A stretch of 64,000 nt of DNA from Acheta domesticus (taxonomy: Eukaryota; Arthropoda; Insecta; Orthoptera; Gryllidae): assembly GCA_031308135.1 (NCBI GenBank), contig JAHLJT010009355.1, positions 8,605,074 through 8,669,073 of the forward strand, given 5' to 3'. The notes under the pieces were generated by a model. It made no database searches. It was not told the origin of the DNA and was given only the letters and a program-made list of their open reading frames with translations. Shown here one piece after another: positions 22,799-33,122 of this stretch. Position 1 is the stretch's first letter. Each line of letters begins with the position of its first letter. Both the position numbers and the translations under genes were made by a program.

Positions 22799-22915
22799 GA
22801 AACATATAATACACACATACATAGGCACACACATACATATACATACATAAATACATACACACATACATATACATACATAAATGTATACACACACATACAC
22901 AAACACTCACACATG
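22799..22915. repeat. (ACATACATA)/(CACACATACATA) microsatellite
   Basis: Imperfect CA and ACAT repeats with alternating purine-pyrimidine, including AT-rich ATACATAC blocks. The minus-strand frame is Tyr/Val/Cys-rich from the repeat. Confidence 0.9.
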
Positions 22916-24801
22916 TACAAATCGGAGATAACATGCAAGACCCATTCCCTGATGTTAATGGTTAAAGAAACTTATTCGCGCCCGGCTCGATTTTCTCTCG
23001 CATCTCCTTCCTCTGACCCCACCATTGCTCCGTTATCCTATCACCTGTTCATAATATTCAATTCCCTACTAATACTAAATAATCAGATACAGTCTATAAT
23101 AGCAAATAAGTAAAACAAAACTCGTTCTTCTTGGGATTCCCCGAGTATTCAAACCCAGAAACTTCCGCGAGCCGGCCGCACCTCACCTCGACAGATCCTC
23201 CGCGTGCCAGCCGACCCGACACTCCCTCGCGATATATCGACGCCCTATCGACTCAGCCATCAGCAAACAGCGCTGCGATGCTCGGGCGCGATCGCCTCCG
23301 GCCGCGTCGATGCCTATCCTACGTTGAATGCGCGCGGCCCACGCCGAAGCCAATCGGAAATGGGCACTTGGCGAAGAGAATGGCGCCGCCACACCAGAAA
23401 TAATCTGTAATATTGGCTATTTGTATAATATTTCCTGTCGAATTGCCTCCGCCGACACACCCGCGGGACTCGGCACCTGCTACGAGCTGCGTCCAAATTA
23501 TCGGATTGGAAACACATCGGCGATGGGATGCGGGGGGGGGGATGGGCGGGGCTGTCTGGTGGGTGGGGCGGAGTCGGATTGGAGGCAAGGTCGAAAAAAC
23601 TCGCGCAGTCGGTGTGTGTGGGGAAAGAACTGCAGGCAATGCGATTGCGGTTTTACGAACATTGTTTTGAATTGTAGCGGTCTGCTATGCCTTATCATCT
23701 GAAGCATTTTTTTAGAATAATACGTACACACGAAAATGACGTCTGTATTCATAGATAGTGCGTTATTGTGTCACACATGTACACTTGACTGAACACATAT
23801 TATATGATATTATTGCGAAAATTCTATGATCAGTTTGTATAAGTCACTATGAACACAATGTAAATCGAAGTAAATTTACTTTTCATTTATTATCAAATAT
23901 GACGCTGATCGTTGTGGAAAACACATGGGCAATTGTAAAACGAGAAAACGGAGGCCTTGCCTTTTAACGAAAGGAAATTAAAAGTAATATAGAAGGTGGA
24001 GCCGAAGTATGCAATGTGTAAGAAAGAAGAATTTACAATACAATTATGGCTCTGTGACCCATTTCTTTCGCTCTCGTGATCTATTTTTCACCTATTAACG
24101 TGTTCGAGTATGTCATAGATAGTTAATGAAGAACATATTCGTGAAAATTCTATATTGTGCACATTGTAGTTGTGAGACGTTACCGTCGGAACTCTAACGG
24201 TGTTTGATCGAGGCTTTTTTAGATGAACTATTGTCTTGCAGTTTGCTACAAATATAATTGTAATACTTTTCATGATATTTATCTTGCTACATTTACGTCG
24301 AAGTCATCTGTTTGGAAACACGATCGCACTTGCCATAGAGGTACTAACAACTTGCGTGTAATGAAAGTCTTTGTATTTGGGTTTGTGCCATAATTTGCAA
24401 AGTATTTCGCTGAAGAAATGCCTCTCTCTGCCAGACGTTTGTTGCAAATACTTAGTATGTTAAAGAATATTCGACATCAATGTTTTTGATCATTATTTAC
24501 TATAAATATGTATTTGGCAATCTATTTTCCTTCATTTCTTCAGATAAGAACCGAACATATTTTGCACTAATTGAGATCATTTGTTAATGTTGCGAAATTG
24601 TTAATGTTGTTAATTTTAAATTATCATGTTTAATCAGTTAAAAATGATAGAAATATTCATTTTTTACTAAGAACCAATTTTCTTTCCAATACTGGCAGCC
24701 AAAACTTACCATTATTGTAATTACATTTCATTATAATGTTGTTTCTATGGTAAACTAATTGTTCCACAAATAGTCGGAGAAAATATCCAAAACTGTTGTA
24801 T
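22916..24801. other. Noncoding DNA with CpG-rich patch at 23130-23620
   Basis: The 23130-23620 patch is complex, CpG-rich and carries overlapping 60-124-codon frames on both strands with no domain. It contains a G10 run at 23531-23540. The rest is AT-rich with nothing recognised. Confidence 0.4.
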
Positions 24802-25345
24802 ATTGTAAAAACATGGTTCGTATGAAAGAAGTTCAATTTACCCATAACGCACCCGACCCATCTTTCACCTCCGCATCCATCGTCTAATACACTCCCCTCC
24901 CACAAGAGCTCGCGATGTCACCCATCAAGGAGGAGACATCAAATCCTTGCCACTCGCGCGCGCCAACGCGATCTTCTTCTGTCAGCGCCCCGCGCGCTCC
25001 CTCGAGGCGAAAGGGCAGCGAGGCTCCCTCCTCTGCGTCGATAGTTGAAAAAGTTAGTCGATTGTCGATAGTCGAAATAGTCGAAGAAAATTAGCAAAAC
25101 GTGGAAATTGTAAAAACATGGTTCGCATTAAAGAAGTTCAATTTACTCCTAGCGCACCCGACAATCTCACCCATCTTTCGCCTCCGCATCAATCGTCTAA
25201 TACACTCCCCTCCCACAAGAGCTCGCGATGTCACCCATCAAGGAGGAGACATCAAATCCTCGCTACTCGTTGCGCGCCAACGCGATCTTCTTCTGTCGGC
25301 GCCCGCGCTCCTCAGGTGCGCTCCCTCGAGGCGATAGGCAGCTCT
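24802..25345. repeat. Two-copy direct duplication, ~305-bp offset
   Basis: ATTGTAAAAACATGGTTCG at 24802 recurs at 25107. The copies stay in register through AAGAAGTTCAATTTAC, the 34-base stretch from TCGTCTAATACACTCC to CTCGCGATG, and CATCAAGGAGGAGACATCAA. The spacer (25038-25092) is built of AGTCGA/GATAGT words. Both copies are CpG-bearing and resemble each other closely in the middle third. Source element unknown. Confidence 0.9.
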
Positions 25346-27325
25346 CGCCTCCCCCGCGCCGTCTCCTCCTCCGACGAATTTACTGCTGCGTGCCTGGAAA
25401 TATTTAGGAAGTAATAAGACCAGGTCGGAGTGGGGAGGCGGGAGGTGTGCAAGGTTACCTATGCTTTTTACGGGGCCAAGGGCTGAATTTTTTAACTGTT
25501 CTGTTTGATGAAGTCGGGTGTTTTACAGCTGTGCAAGACGCCTGATACTCCTTCCCACCCGCTCTTTACTGATCCGTAAGCTCGAGACCGGAGCCTTAAT
25601 AAATTCTATACTTGTTCCGCAATACAGGCGCTTCCATAATATTCGTGTAAAATGGACAATAAAAGGCAACGTTTTACTGCCTGCAACTCCACAGAAGTAA
25701 GGTCGTAAATAAATGTTAATCACTTTTGAGAACAATAAATGGGGAACTTTTTGATGTTTACCTTGAAAGTAAGAATACAAGATCCTTATTTTTTTCTTTT
25801 ACTTTTTATTAGGAATATTTCTCCTTTTACGGTGTTCTCACCGTTTGGTCGGGTGTCCGGTGATATTGTCAGGAGGGGGGGGGGGGATATGTCGATACCA
25901 AGCTGCATTCCTTCGCTGCGTAGTGCTGATGTGTCTCTGTGACAGATGTACTTCCGTGCTTGCTCATTCTCTTCGTAAGGTGTAGGTATCTATAATTTTA
26001 CTATGTTCTTTGAAAAGTTGTGCTTGATTTTGTGGAACTAAATTCTAAAGAAAAAATGTTTTATCAATATTTGTTCCTTAGAACTTAGTTCCACAAAGGC
26101 AAGCACAACAACTGAAAAGTAATGAAGACATCTTTGTGGAAATAATTATAGATTGTTCTGTAATTAAAACTTATTTTGAATATCTTTTCAAAATACTGCA
26201 ATACAATCTAAATCAATAATGAAAAAGACATTCTACAACTGTAAATGTCCTTGATACTGAAACTCATTACTCCAATAATTTAATCATACCCTTTGAAAAT
26301 TATGTTTTCAGTTGGAATTTATTACACTGTTATATGCTTTGTGCAATCGGAGGGTAAAAAAAGCTTTATTTCGTTGTCCAAAGCTGAGTATATAATTAGA
26401 TGATTATAAACAAAATGTTGGAGAATTTATTAATTTAAATCTCATTTTGAAAAAAACATCTCCTCCTGGGCTTTGGTCTCCATCGAATTTGTCTCGTAGA
26501 ATAGGATACTAAATAACAATAATCTCTTTTCGTTAAAAATTATACGAAGTAACTAACTGAAATCATGTGCTGAAAATGTCAAGAAAAATGTATGAACCAT
26601 AAAAAAGAGAGAACACAGTAGAAGAGTAGAACTAAAACTAGAAAAGAGTTGAGATAGCAAGAGGTAAGAATTAAAATTAGTAGTGCACTAAAGGTAGCAA
26701 CAAATGAAGAAACAAGTCTGAAAAGTCAAAACAATGAGAAATAAAGACAATTATTTTTGTAAGATGCATAGCAGAAAATTAAGAGGTAAAATAGGGAGAG
26801 AAAGAAAAGAGAAGACTAAGAGATAGGAAATAATATAAAAGTATATGCGCGTTGTTGGGAAAGAAGCAGAGGAGATAAGTTTATCCTAAGATATTATACC
26901 GCGAGGACAGAAAGACATGAACTAAAAAACCAAAAGGCAGAAAATACCATTGAAGCCTTCAATAAGTATTTCTCCGAAATCCACAGAGTAAATAGGTTTA
27001 AGACAGGTGAACGTAAAAGAAAAAAAGGAAATTGAGAAAGCTGAGAGTGGGAACAAGAAGGAACATGTGAAGCAAGATGTGTGCTCCAGGTAGAAAATGT
27101 ATATTGCGTACGTTGAAGATGCGAGATTCATGACTAAGTCGATCGACCCAACCCCTAGCTTGCTCACGCACGTGGAATGCAAAGTTTCGTCAGCAGCGAG
27201 AAGACTGCGGCGAGTTATGAATCGAGCTAACACCGCGGAGCTGTGGGCGAAGGAGACAGGGAGGTACCCAGCAATGGAGAGATGGAAGGGGAAAACAACC
27301 TAAGGCGTGAGGAAGGCGGGGAGAT
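25346..27325. other. AT-rich noncoding DNA, purine-rich at 26570-26860
   Basis: Over 26570-26860 the plus strand is markedly purine-rich (AGAGAACACAGTAGAAGAGTAGAA and similar). A G11-type run sits near 25875. No gene, RNA or transposon is recognised. Confidence 0.5.
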
Positions 27326-28290
27326 CCGAAACGGGATGAAATGGCATGAAATAGTTTGGGATGAAATGGGATGGGAAGAAATGAGAAAGAATTAAATGAA
27401 ACTGTACAAAGAGGGACGAGATGAAATGAAATTAGACGAAATGTTACTGGACGAAATGGGATTGGACGAAATGGAACTGGACGAAATGGGCCTGGACGAA
27501 ATGGGTCGGGGCGAAATAGAGGGGGTGAAATAGGTACAAAGAGGGACGAAACGAAATGGAACTAGTCGAAATGGGATTGGACGAAATGGTACTGCACGAA
27601 ATGGGACTCGACGAAATGGGACTGGACGAAATGGTACTGGACGAAATAGTACCGGACGAAGTGGGCCTGGACGAAATGGGTCGGGGCGAAATAGACGGGG
27701 TGAAATAGGTACAATGAGGGACGAAACGAAATGGAACTAGTCGAAATGGGATTGGACGAAATGGTACTGCACGAAATGGGACTCGACGAAATGGGACTGG
27801 ACGAAATGGTACTGGACGAAATAGTACCGGACGAAATGGGATTGGACGAAATAGGACTGGACGAAAAGGGACTGGACGAAATGGGACTGGACGAAATGGG
27901 ACTGGACGAAATGGGACTGGACGAAATGGGACTGGACGAAATGGGACTGGACGAAATGGGATTGGACGAAATGAGATTGGACGAAATGGGATTGGACGAA
28001 ATGGGACTGGACGAAATGGGACGGGGCGAAATAGATGGGGTGAAATAGGTTGGGACGAAAGGGATCGGGAAGAAAGAGCACGTGACGAAATGGCGCGTGA
28101 CAAAATGAAACAGGACGTCAGGTGACGAATCGGGACGAAATATAACGATAGGGGACAGCACGGACCAGTGTAGTCAAACCGGAACGGAAAGGGACGGGAC
28201 GAAACTGGATGAGGTGGGACAGCTCACAGTGGCACGAGGCGGGTGGAGACGGGGCGGAGTGGCACGGAGCGGAGAGAGAGTGTCAAGGCA
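27326..28290. repeat. 15-bp minisatellite GGACTGGACGAAATG with 175-bp higher-order period
   Basis: The core GGACGAAATG recurs throughout, most regularly every 15 bp at 27730-28020. A larger block including TAGGTACAA(A/T)GAGGGACG is repeated at 27531 and 27706, a 175-bp step, so a higher-order unit exists. Flanks to 27330 and 28290 are degenerate GGGACGAAA variants. Because 15 is divisible by 3, pentapeptide frames stay open on both strands (Gly-Leu-Asp-Glu-Met on plus); these are repeat readings. The end block is duplicated inside the neighbouring hAT element. Confidence 0.95.
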
Positions 28291-28555
28291 GTATGTTAGA
28301 GACCGGATTTTTATGTAATTACATATTTTTTGTCCTTCTACTTCCCGTTCTCAAAATTGTAATCTTGGCGAATCATTGCCCTTCTAACACAATTGAATAC
28401 TTTCGTTACATATTTAGTACTATATTCCATATTTTACATATTTTGCTGTTTCCACAATACATTTTCTTATTTTATCAATTTTCTTTTAATTCCATATTTT
28501 TTTGTTAAACTTTGTATTTTTTTAATCAACATTTTTTCTACATTATTGGGGAAAT

Positions 28556-28825
28556 CTAGGTGTCCAAAGCATTATTGACACCCCGTTTTGTAATCTGTAA
28601 CCTTAATTTCCCAGAAAAATTTGCGATCACTGACGTGTAACACTTCGATGAAGATGCTACAGCGTATGTTTGCTGGTCGTAGATCTCGGCCGTTTGTGCG
28701 ATGGCTTCTATTGCGATTAGCCTGACTGCTAAACTACGGTCCTGGATTACAATAGATGAAGCTTCTACTACTGACGAGAAAGTTGTATGATGTAAAGTGA
28801 GCAGTTTTTCTAACTGTAATTTCAT
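28556..28825 (-). pseudogene. Frame partly conserved between the two hAT copies
   Basis: This 89-codon minus-strand frame lies inside hAT copy 2. The equivalent stretch of copy 1 (about 17880-18090) reads in the same frame with many shared residues (for example QDRSLAVRLI and EIYDQQTY in both) but has a stop where copy 2 has Ser. The shared peptide is not one I recognise as a hAT catalytic segment. It may be remnant transposase or passenger coding sequence, or just an open frame shared because the copies are homologous. Confidence 0.25.
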
Positions 28826-28904
28826 GCTATGTAAATGGTTTTTTAATTAGATAATATTAATATTACATATTATATCCGATTTTACATATTTATTACATAT
28901 TCTT

Positions 28905-29199
28905 GCAGTTAGATGCGTAGATAGTACGATTAAATATGTATTTTTTACCACAAAGGATGTTGGACAAAATGGGATTGGACGAAATGGGACTGGACGAAAT
29001 GGGACGGGGCGAAATAGATGGGGTGAAATAGGTTGGGGCGACAGGGACAGGGAAGAAGGGGCACGTGACGAAATGGCACGTGACAAAATGAAACAAAACG
29101 TCAGATGACGAATCGGGACGAAATATAACGATAGGGGACAGCACGGTCCGGTGTAGTCAAACGTTGATTCCAAGAATTAAAACTTTAGTATAAATTTCA
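28905..29199. mobile_element. 295-bp insert within hAT copy 2, flanked by ATATTCTT
   Basis: The exact 8-mer ATATTCTT occurs at 28897-28904 and 29200-29207, while the hAT copy at 17.55 kb has it once, so the insert sits between a target-site duplication. The insert has no evident terminal inverted repeat (starts GCAGTTAGATG, ends AAATTTCA). Its middle, about 28970-29161, is a near copy of the distal end of the adjacent minisatellite (27988-28179), ending at the same GTGTAGTCAAAC. Confidence 0.8.
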
Positions 29200-29267
29200 A
29201 TATTCTTACTATTTCTATTACATATTTATGTACATATTTTGACGTTTACATGTTTTCCCGGTCTCTA

Positions 29268-29564
29268 GGTCTGACCAGATTCCGGGCGGAGCAGCGCGGG
29301 GCGGCGCGGAGAGGGGCGGAGTCGGAGCCGTGGGACGCAGGGTGCGGCCGCCTGGTCGCGCGCACGTCGCATTTGGGCGGGGTGTGGCGTGGACGGGCGC
29401 GGCGTGGCGGGGCGGGGTGGCGTGCGGAGTGTGGAACAATGCCGGCGTCCAGTGGCGAACCGCGTCCACCAGGTGGCGTATCCGGTTCCAAGCTGAAAGG
29501 GCGTGGGCAGCGGGGAGAAGCGGTAGTTGACACTGGTGACGTTTGAAAGGGATCAGGAATGCTA
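29268..29564. other. CpG-rich sequence with CTCF-like core
   Basis: GC-rich DNA with GCGGGGCGGCGCGGAG-type words immediately right of hAT copy 2. It contains the CTCF-like match listed at 29466-29480. Overlapping frames on both strands have no domain. Confidence 0.4.
29466..29480 (+). promoter_or_regulatory. CTCF-like site
   Basis: CCACCAGGTGGCGTA matches the animal CTCF consensus CCASYAGRKGGCRSY at 13 of 15 positions, with the AGGTGGCG core intact. CTCF is conserved in insects and marks insulators. This is a motif match only. Confidence 0.3.
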
Positions 29565-29814
29565 ATTTCATTCACCGTGCTACATTTCGGGTCGTAAAGT
29601 GCCTTCAAATGAAAAACGTGCACGAATATCTATAGTATCTTTCAACTCTCAGCATGTTTTAGAAACTTGCATACCTAAATCATACATTTAGGAATTTGGA
29701 AAAATTGCTCGTTCGTTGGGACGATTTTCTGATATTTGTTGAAAATTATTGGCTCCATATTAAACAAGCAGATTGTTTATTTGAAATTTTATTTTCAATT
29801 TCATTTTTTTAATT
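29565..29814. other. AT-rich noncoding DNA
   Basis: Nothing recognised. Confidence 0.5.
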
Positions 29815-29992
29815 TAAGGCTGCATCAACTACTCGGCCATTAGCGACCACTATTGGAAGTAACCTTATGACATGATGATGACATGATATTGTGATGATAG
29901 GTGGTAAAAGGACGAACACTTACAACCATGCCCGAGGCGCGACCTCACGGTCGAAGACCACTAAGGTACTACTGCTTTAGCGATCTCGGCAA
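29815..29992 (-). mobile_element. tRNA-derived SINE, copy 2 (29865-29992), with adjoining repeat motif
   Basis: On the minus strand GCCGAGATCGCTAAAGCAGT starts the head. A degenerate B-box follows (GGTCGCGCCTCGGGC), then a GTGTTCGTCC-containing body and an ATC/ATG-rich tail. It aligns with the plus-strand SINE at 13266. The bases beyond the tail (29815-29852) contain the GTCGCTAATGGCC motif also present at 19855, so the element may extend to about 29815. Confidence 0.65.
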
Positions 29993-30169
29993 CGGGGCCG
30001 GCTTTCATTTCTTTTAATTTGCACCACTTTTGCTTGAACGGCTCATATTGGAAGTAATTTCAATCACTTGAGTTAAAAGATTTGGGGACATGACCCCTTC
30101 TCCTCCGGATCCGCCACTTTCTACCAGCCTCTCAACCGCTCGGACGCGGCGCCGTCGAATTTCAATAAC
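29993..30169. other. Unique mixed DNA
   Basis: No feature recognised. Confidence 0.4.
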
Positions 30170-30256
30170 ACGCAGCCTTCGACTTGCGCGCGCGCGCGGG
30201 CACCGCCTCCGCCTCCGCCTCCGCCTCCGCCTCCGCCGCCGCCTCCGCCGCCAGCC
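30170..30256. repeat. (CCGCCT)n/(CCG)n microsatellite
   Basis: CGCGCGCGCG is followed by CCGCCTCCGCCT steps. Frames give Arg-Leu or Arg-Arg runs, not protein. Confidence 0.95.
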
Positions 30257-30417
30257 AGGCGCTTCCTCCTCCATCGGACCTTTTTCCCGTTAATAAACTG
30301 TCGACATGAGTTATAATAATGACGGAAATATTATACGGCGGCTGTCAAACTGACTAACCGGCTTCCGAGCACAATGGACCCAGCGGCCCACCCGCCGGGC
30401 GCGTGATTGGCAAAGGC
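30257..30417. other. Unique sequence between microsatellites
   Basis: No gene. It contains TTAATAAACTG and a CpG-rich end near 30385. Confidence 0.4.
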
Positions 30418-31110
30418 GGCGGCGGCGGCGGCGATATTGACGGGAGTGGCGGTGGTGGTGGACGCGGTGACGCGAATGTGGCGGTGGTGGTGGTGGAATC
30501 AACGATGGGAGGGTGACATGCGCCTGGGAGGAGTAGGAGGCGACAATGGTGGCAGAAAAACGGAGACAGGAGTGATGGAGATGGGAGTGGTGGTGATGGT
30601 GTTGGGAGTAGTGGAGGTGATGGGAGTGGTGGTGATGGTGGTAACAGTCGGTGGGTGACTGGAGGTGGTGGTGGTACTAGTGCTTGTGGTGGTGATGGAG
30701 GTGGTGGTTGTAGTAGTGGTTGTGGTGGTGGTGCAGGTGGTGGTGGTGGTGGACGCGGTGACGCGAATGTGGCGGTGGTGGTGGGATCAACGGTGGGAGG
30801 GTCATATGCACCTGGGAGTGATGGAGGAGTAGATGGTGATGGGTGGTTCAGGAGGCGACAATGGTAGCAGAAAAACGGAGACACGAGTGGTGGAGATAAT
30901 AGGCGTTCTGGAGATGATACGAGTGGTGGAGGTGATGGGAGTGGTGGTGATGGTGGCAACAGTCGTTGGGTGACTGGAGGTGGCGGTGGTGTTGTTGATA
31001 GATTCCGGGATGGTGTTCGCGGTGACGCGATGGGTGACTGGAGGTGGAGGTGGTGGTAGTAGTGGTTGTGGTGGTGGTGGTGGAAGTGCAGACGGTAACT
31101 GACATGAGTG
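30418..31110. repeat. GGTGGT/GGAGGTGATGGGAGT array inside a ~300-bp duplication
   Basis: GGACGCGGTGACGCGAATGTGG occurs at 30460 and 30751, and GTGGGTGACTGGAGG at 30651 and again in variant form at 30965, so a block of about 290-315 bp is duplicated head to tail. A third partial copy (GCGGTGACGCGATGGGTGACTGG) lies at 31019. The interior is GGT/GAT trinucleotide-rich. Gly- and Pro-rich frames are repeat readings. Confidence 0.9.
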
Positions 31111-32747
31111 AAATGATTGTAGTTATTCTGGCGATTTAAGTGACTGACGAACGCAATGGTTGTAGTAGGGTTGCAGACGGACGCGGTGATGTTGATAGAT
31201 GCTAGGATGGTGATGGCGGTGACGCGATGGATGAGAGGCGAATATTGTGGTTGTAGTGAAGATAGCTATGATGAGAGTGAAATAGATGGTACTGATTTTA
31301 GTGGATGGGGAAGAAATGATCGGCGATGATAGGATCTTTAAAAAATGCTGTTGGTGGTTACAGGGCCCGTGAAGGGTGAGAAGCAAAGGAAGTCGTAAGT
31401 GGTTGTAGTCTACATGTTTATTTTCTCCTACACGTAATATAGGAACATTTATGTAAAAGTGAAAAATTGGATTGCGAAATATACGTTTTCGGGACCTCGA
31501 TACCGCAGAGAAGTTTTTTTTCAAAACTTCTATTTGTGAACAACACTAGCACCTAAAACGTACCTAGAATTTCACGCATAACAACATTTGCCCCGATCGA
31601 TTTTACCCTATAGGATCGGCGAATCGAAACGAATGTTTGCGGTTTTATTGTATAAAGTCCTTAGGATATTAAATGTTTTCTAGAAAAGTGCTAAATTATT
31701 TTAAAATTTCTGTTCAAATATTACAAAATTGTGGTGAAAAAATGGCGCAGGTCTGATATTCATAAAAATTCGGAAATTTCGTCGTGTAAGAGTACTTTTA
31801 TACAGCACAGTATTGTCATTTAGTGTATTAAAAGTGAGGAATTGTGTTTATTGAGAAGATCTGTAGTATGTTCTATAATTTTTCTGTAAAATTGGTTAAT
31901 TTTGATGCGCCTGATTAATGCCTGATTAATTGTTTGATGATGATTGATTTTGATGCCTGATTAATTGTTGCTGCACATTATTGGTCATGGATGGAACAAA
32001 AAGATCTGTTTTCCTCAAAAGTGGATTTAAGATGGCATTGTGTATTGTTTCAAACAGTTTTATGAAGAGAGATTTATACACTATAGGCTGAAATATTGAG
32101 GGTACATAATTTACTTTATGTCTATCACCACTAGTTCATTACTGATACTTCATCACTTCCATCACATAACGAATACTGTAATAATGACATGCCGCATAGT
32201 ATTACTATTTTACAATACACTCCATTGTCTCCTGTTCTACCAATAAGTCATCACATCATCAATACAAAGTTCCTTCTACGAATTCATATCTCCGATTTCA
32301 CTGCCACTCCCATTTATTCTTCTGCGACCTCCTTCGCCAATGCCACCGACACTGGCTACGGCAACGGTGTTGGCTGTGGTGACGGGGTAATGCCCCCCAC
32401 TCCCCCCGCTGTGGGTCGCCGTTTCCCGCGCCGAGACAGTTGACATTCGATGGCCCGCTGCCACCTGAACGCCTCCGCCCTCCACGGCCTCCACCTGCAG
32501 GGACGATGACGCGAGAGAAATACGGGCTGGGATGAAGCTGTGGAATTTCTATTTGTGTTGAGCTCATATCGTCATCGTAAAATGTGATGATGTCCTAAAT
32601 TTCTTTACTCTACAGTGTGGGAAGATGGCAAGAGTCCGCCTCAATTCAAACGACACAATATTTCATTAGATGTAATGAAAATGGAAAAAAACAACAATTA
32701 CAATATTGAAAGAACCGTATATCATTTGGGTATAAGAGTAATACAGA
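31111..32747. other. Noncoding DNA containing a TGATTAAT cluster
   Basis: Degenerate GGT-rich sequence fades out by about 31250, followed by AT-rich DNA. The TGATTAAT cluster at 31903-31970 is listed separately. A GC-richer patch at 32290-32530 has overlapping frames with no domain. Confidence 0.45.
31903..31970. promoter_or_regulatory. Three TGATTAAT (Exd/Hox-type) sites in 54 bp
   Basis: Exact TGATTAAT occurs at 31912-31919, 31923-31930 and 31958-31965. TGATTAAT is the classical composite Exd/Pbx-Hox binding word. Part of the repetition comes from a local duplication of GATGCCTGATTAATTGTT. Single copies occur elsewhere in this AT-rich window (near 19926 and 52152), so only the clustering is notable. 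Confidence 0.3.
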
Positions 32748-33047
32748 ATGGCAAGTGATATTAAGTTTTCCTGGAAACCTTTATGGTTGTTCAGTGGAAG
32801 CCGAGAAGCAGTAGTCAGTCAAATTTTGTGTAACTTGAAAGAAAAATTCAAAAATAATGTTGATGTGGCATTTAAATCAGCACGTAATGTGGACGGAGTC
32901 AAAGCCTTCGTTCAATATGCAATAAAGTTTGCAGATAGCAATTTGCAGTTTAAGGTCAAATACGTACGTACTCACTTTCTTCAGACGTTATGTAAATTCC
33001 AAGCAATTGAACAATCAGTTATTCAGATAAGTGTGGATATTTTATGA
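32748..33047 (+). CDS. Small ORF of unknown function, 99 aa
   Basis: The frame opens at an ATG in reasonable context (AGAATGG) and runs 99 codons to TGA in AT-rich DNA, where random frames of this length are uncommon. The translation is balanced, with Lys/Val/Phe/Ala spread evenly, and is neither repetitive nor membrane-like. I recognise no family, signal peptide or motif. An 11-bp perfect hairpin follows 42 bases after the stop (33090-33122), and an AATAAA-type signal occurs near 33207. No splice-linked neighbour is evident. It could be a small gene, an exon with flanks, a processed fragment or a chance ORF. Confidence 0.18.
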   Translation: MASDIKFSWKPLWLFSGSREAVVSQILCNLKEKFKNNVDVAFKSARNVDGVKAFVQYAIKFADSNLQFKVKYVRTHFLQTLCKFQAIEQSVIQISVDIL

Positions 33048-33089
33048 TGATATTTAAACAATTGTCGTATAATTAATTTTCCATGCTGG

Positions 33090-33122
33090 AATAGTAGCTT
33101 CTGTGATCGGAAAGCTACTATT
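33090..33122 (+). other. 11-bp perfect stem-loop
   Basis: AATAGTAGCTT (33090-33100) pairs exactly with AAGCTACTATT (33112-33122) across an 11-nt loop. It lies 42 bases downstream of the small ORF. It is too short for a typical pre-miRNA; function unknown. Confidence 0.5.

Larger units (their letters stand above)
28297..29267. mobile_element. hAT-type DNA transposon copy 2, split by a 295-bp insert
   Basis: Starts TAGAGACCGG and ends CCGGTCTCTA (29258-29267), a perfect 10-bp inverted repeat. It matches copy 1 at 17553-18240 nearly end to end, but is interrupted at 28905-29199. Without the insert and one 8-bp duplication it is 668 bp. Flanking 8-mers CAGTATGT and GGTCTGAC do not match, so the original target duplication is lost or the two ends come from different events. 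Confidence 0.9.

Noticed and set aside
27444..28161. PFRPV/FVQSH and GLDEM pentapeptide-repeat frames
   Set aside because: These look like silk- or surface-repeat proteins but come from a 15-bp minisatellite open in several frames on both strands.
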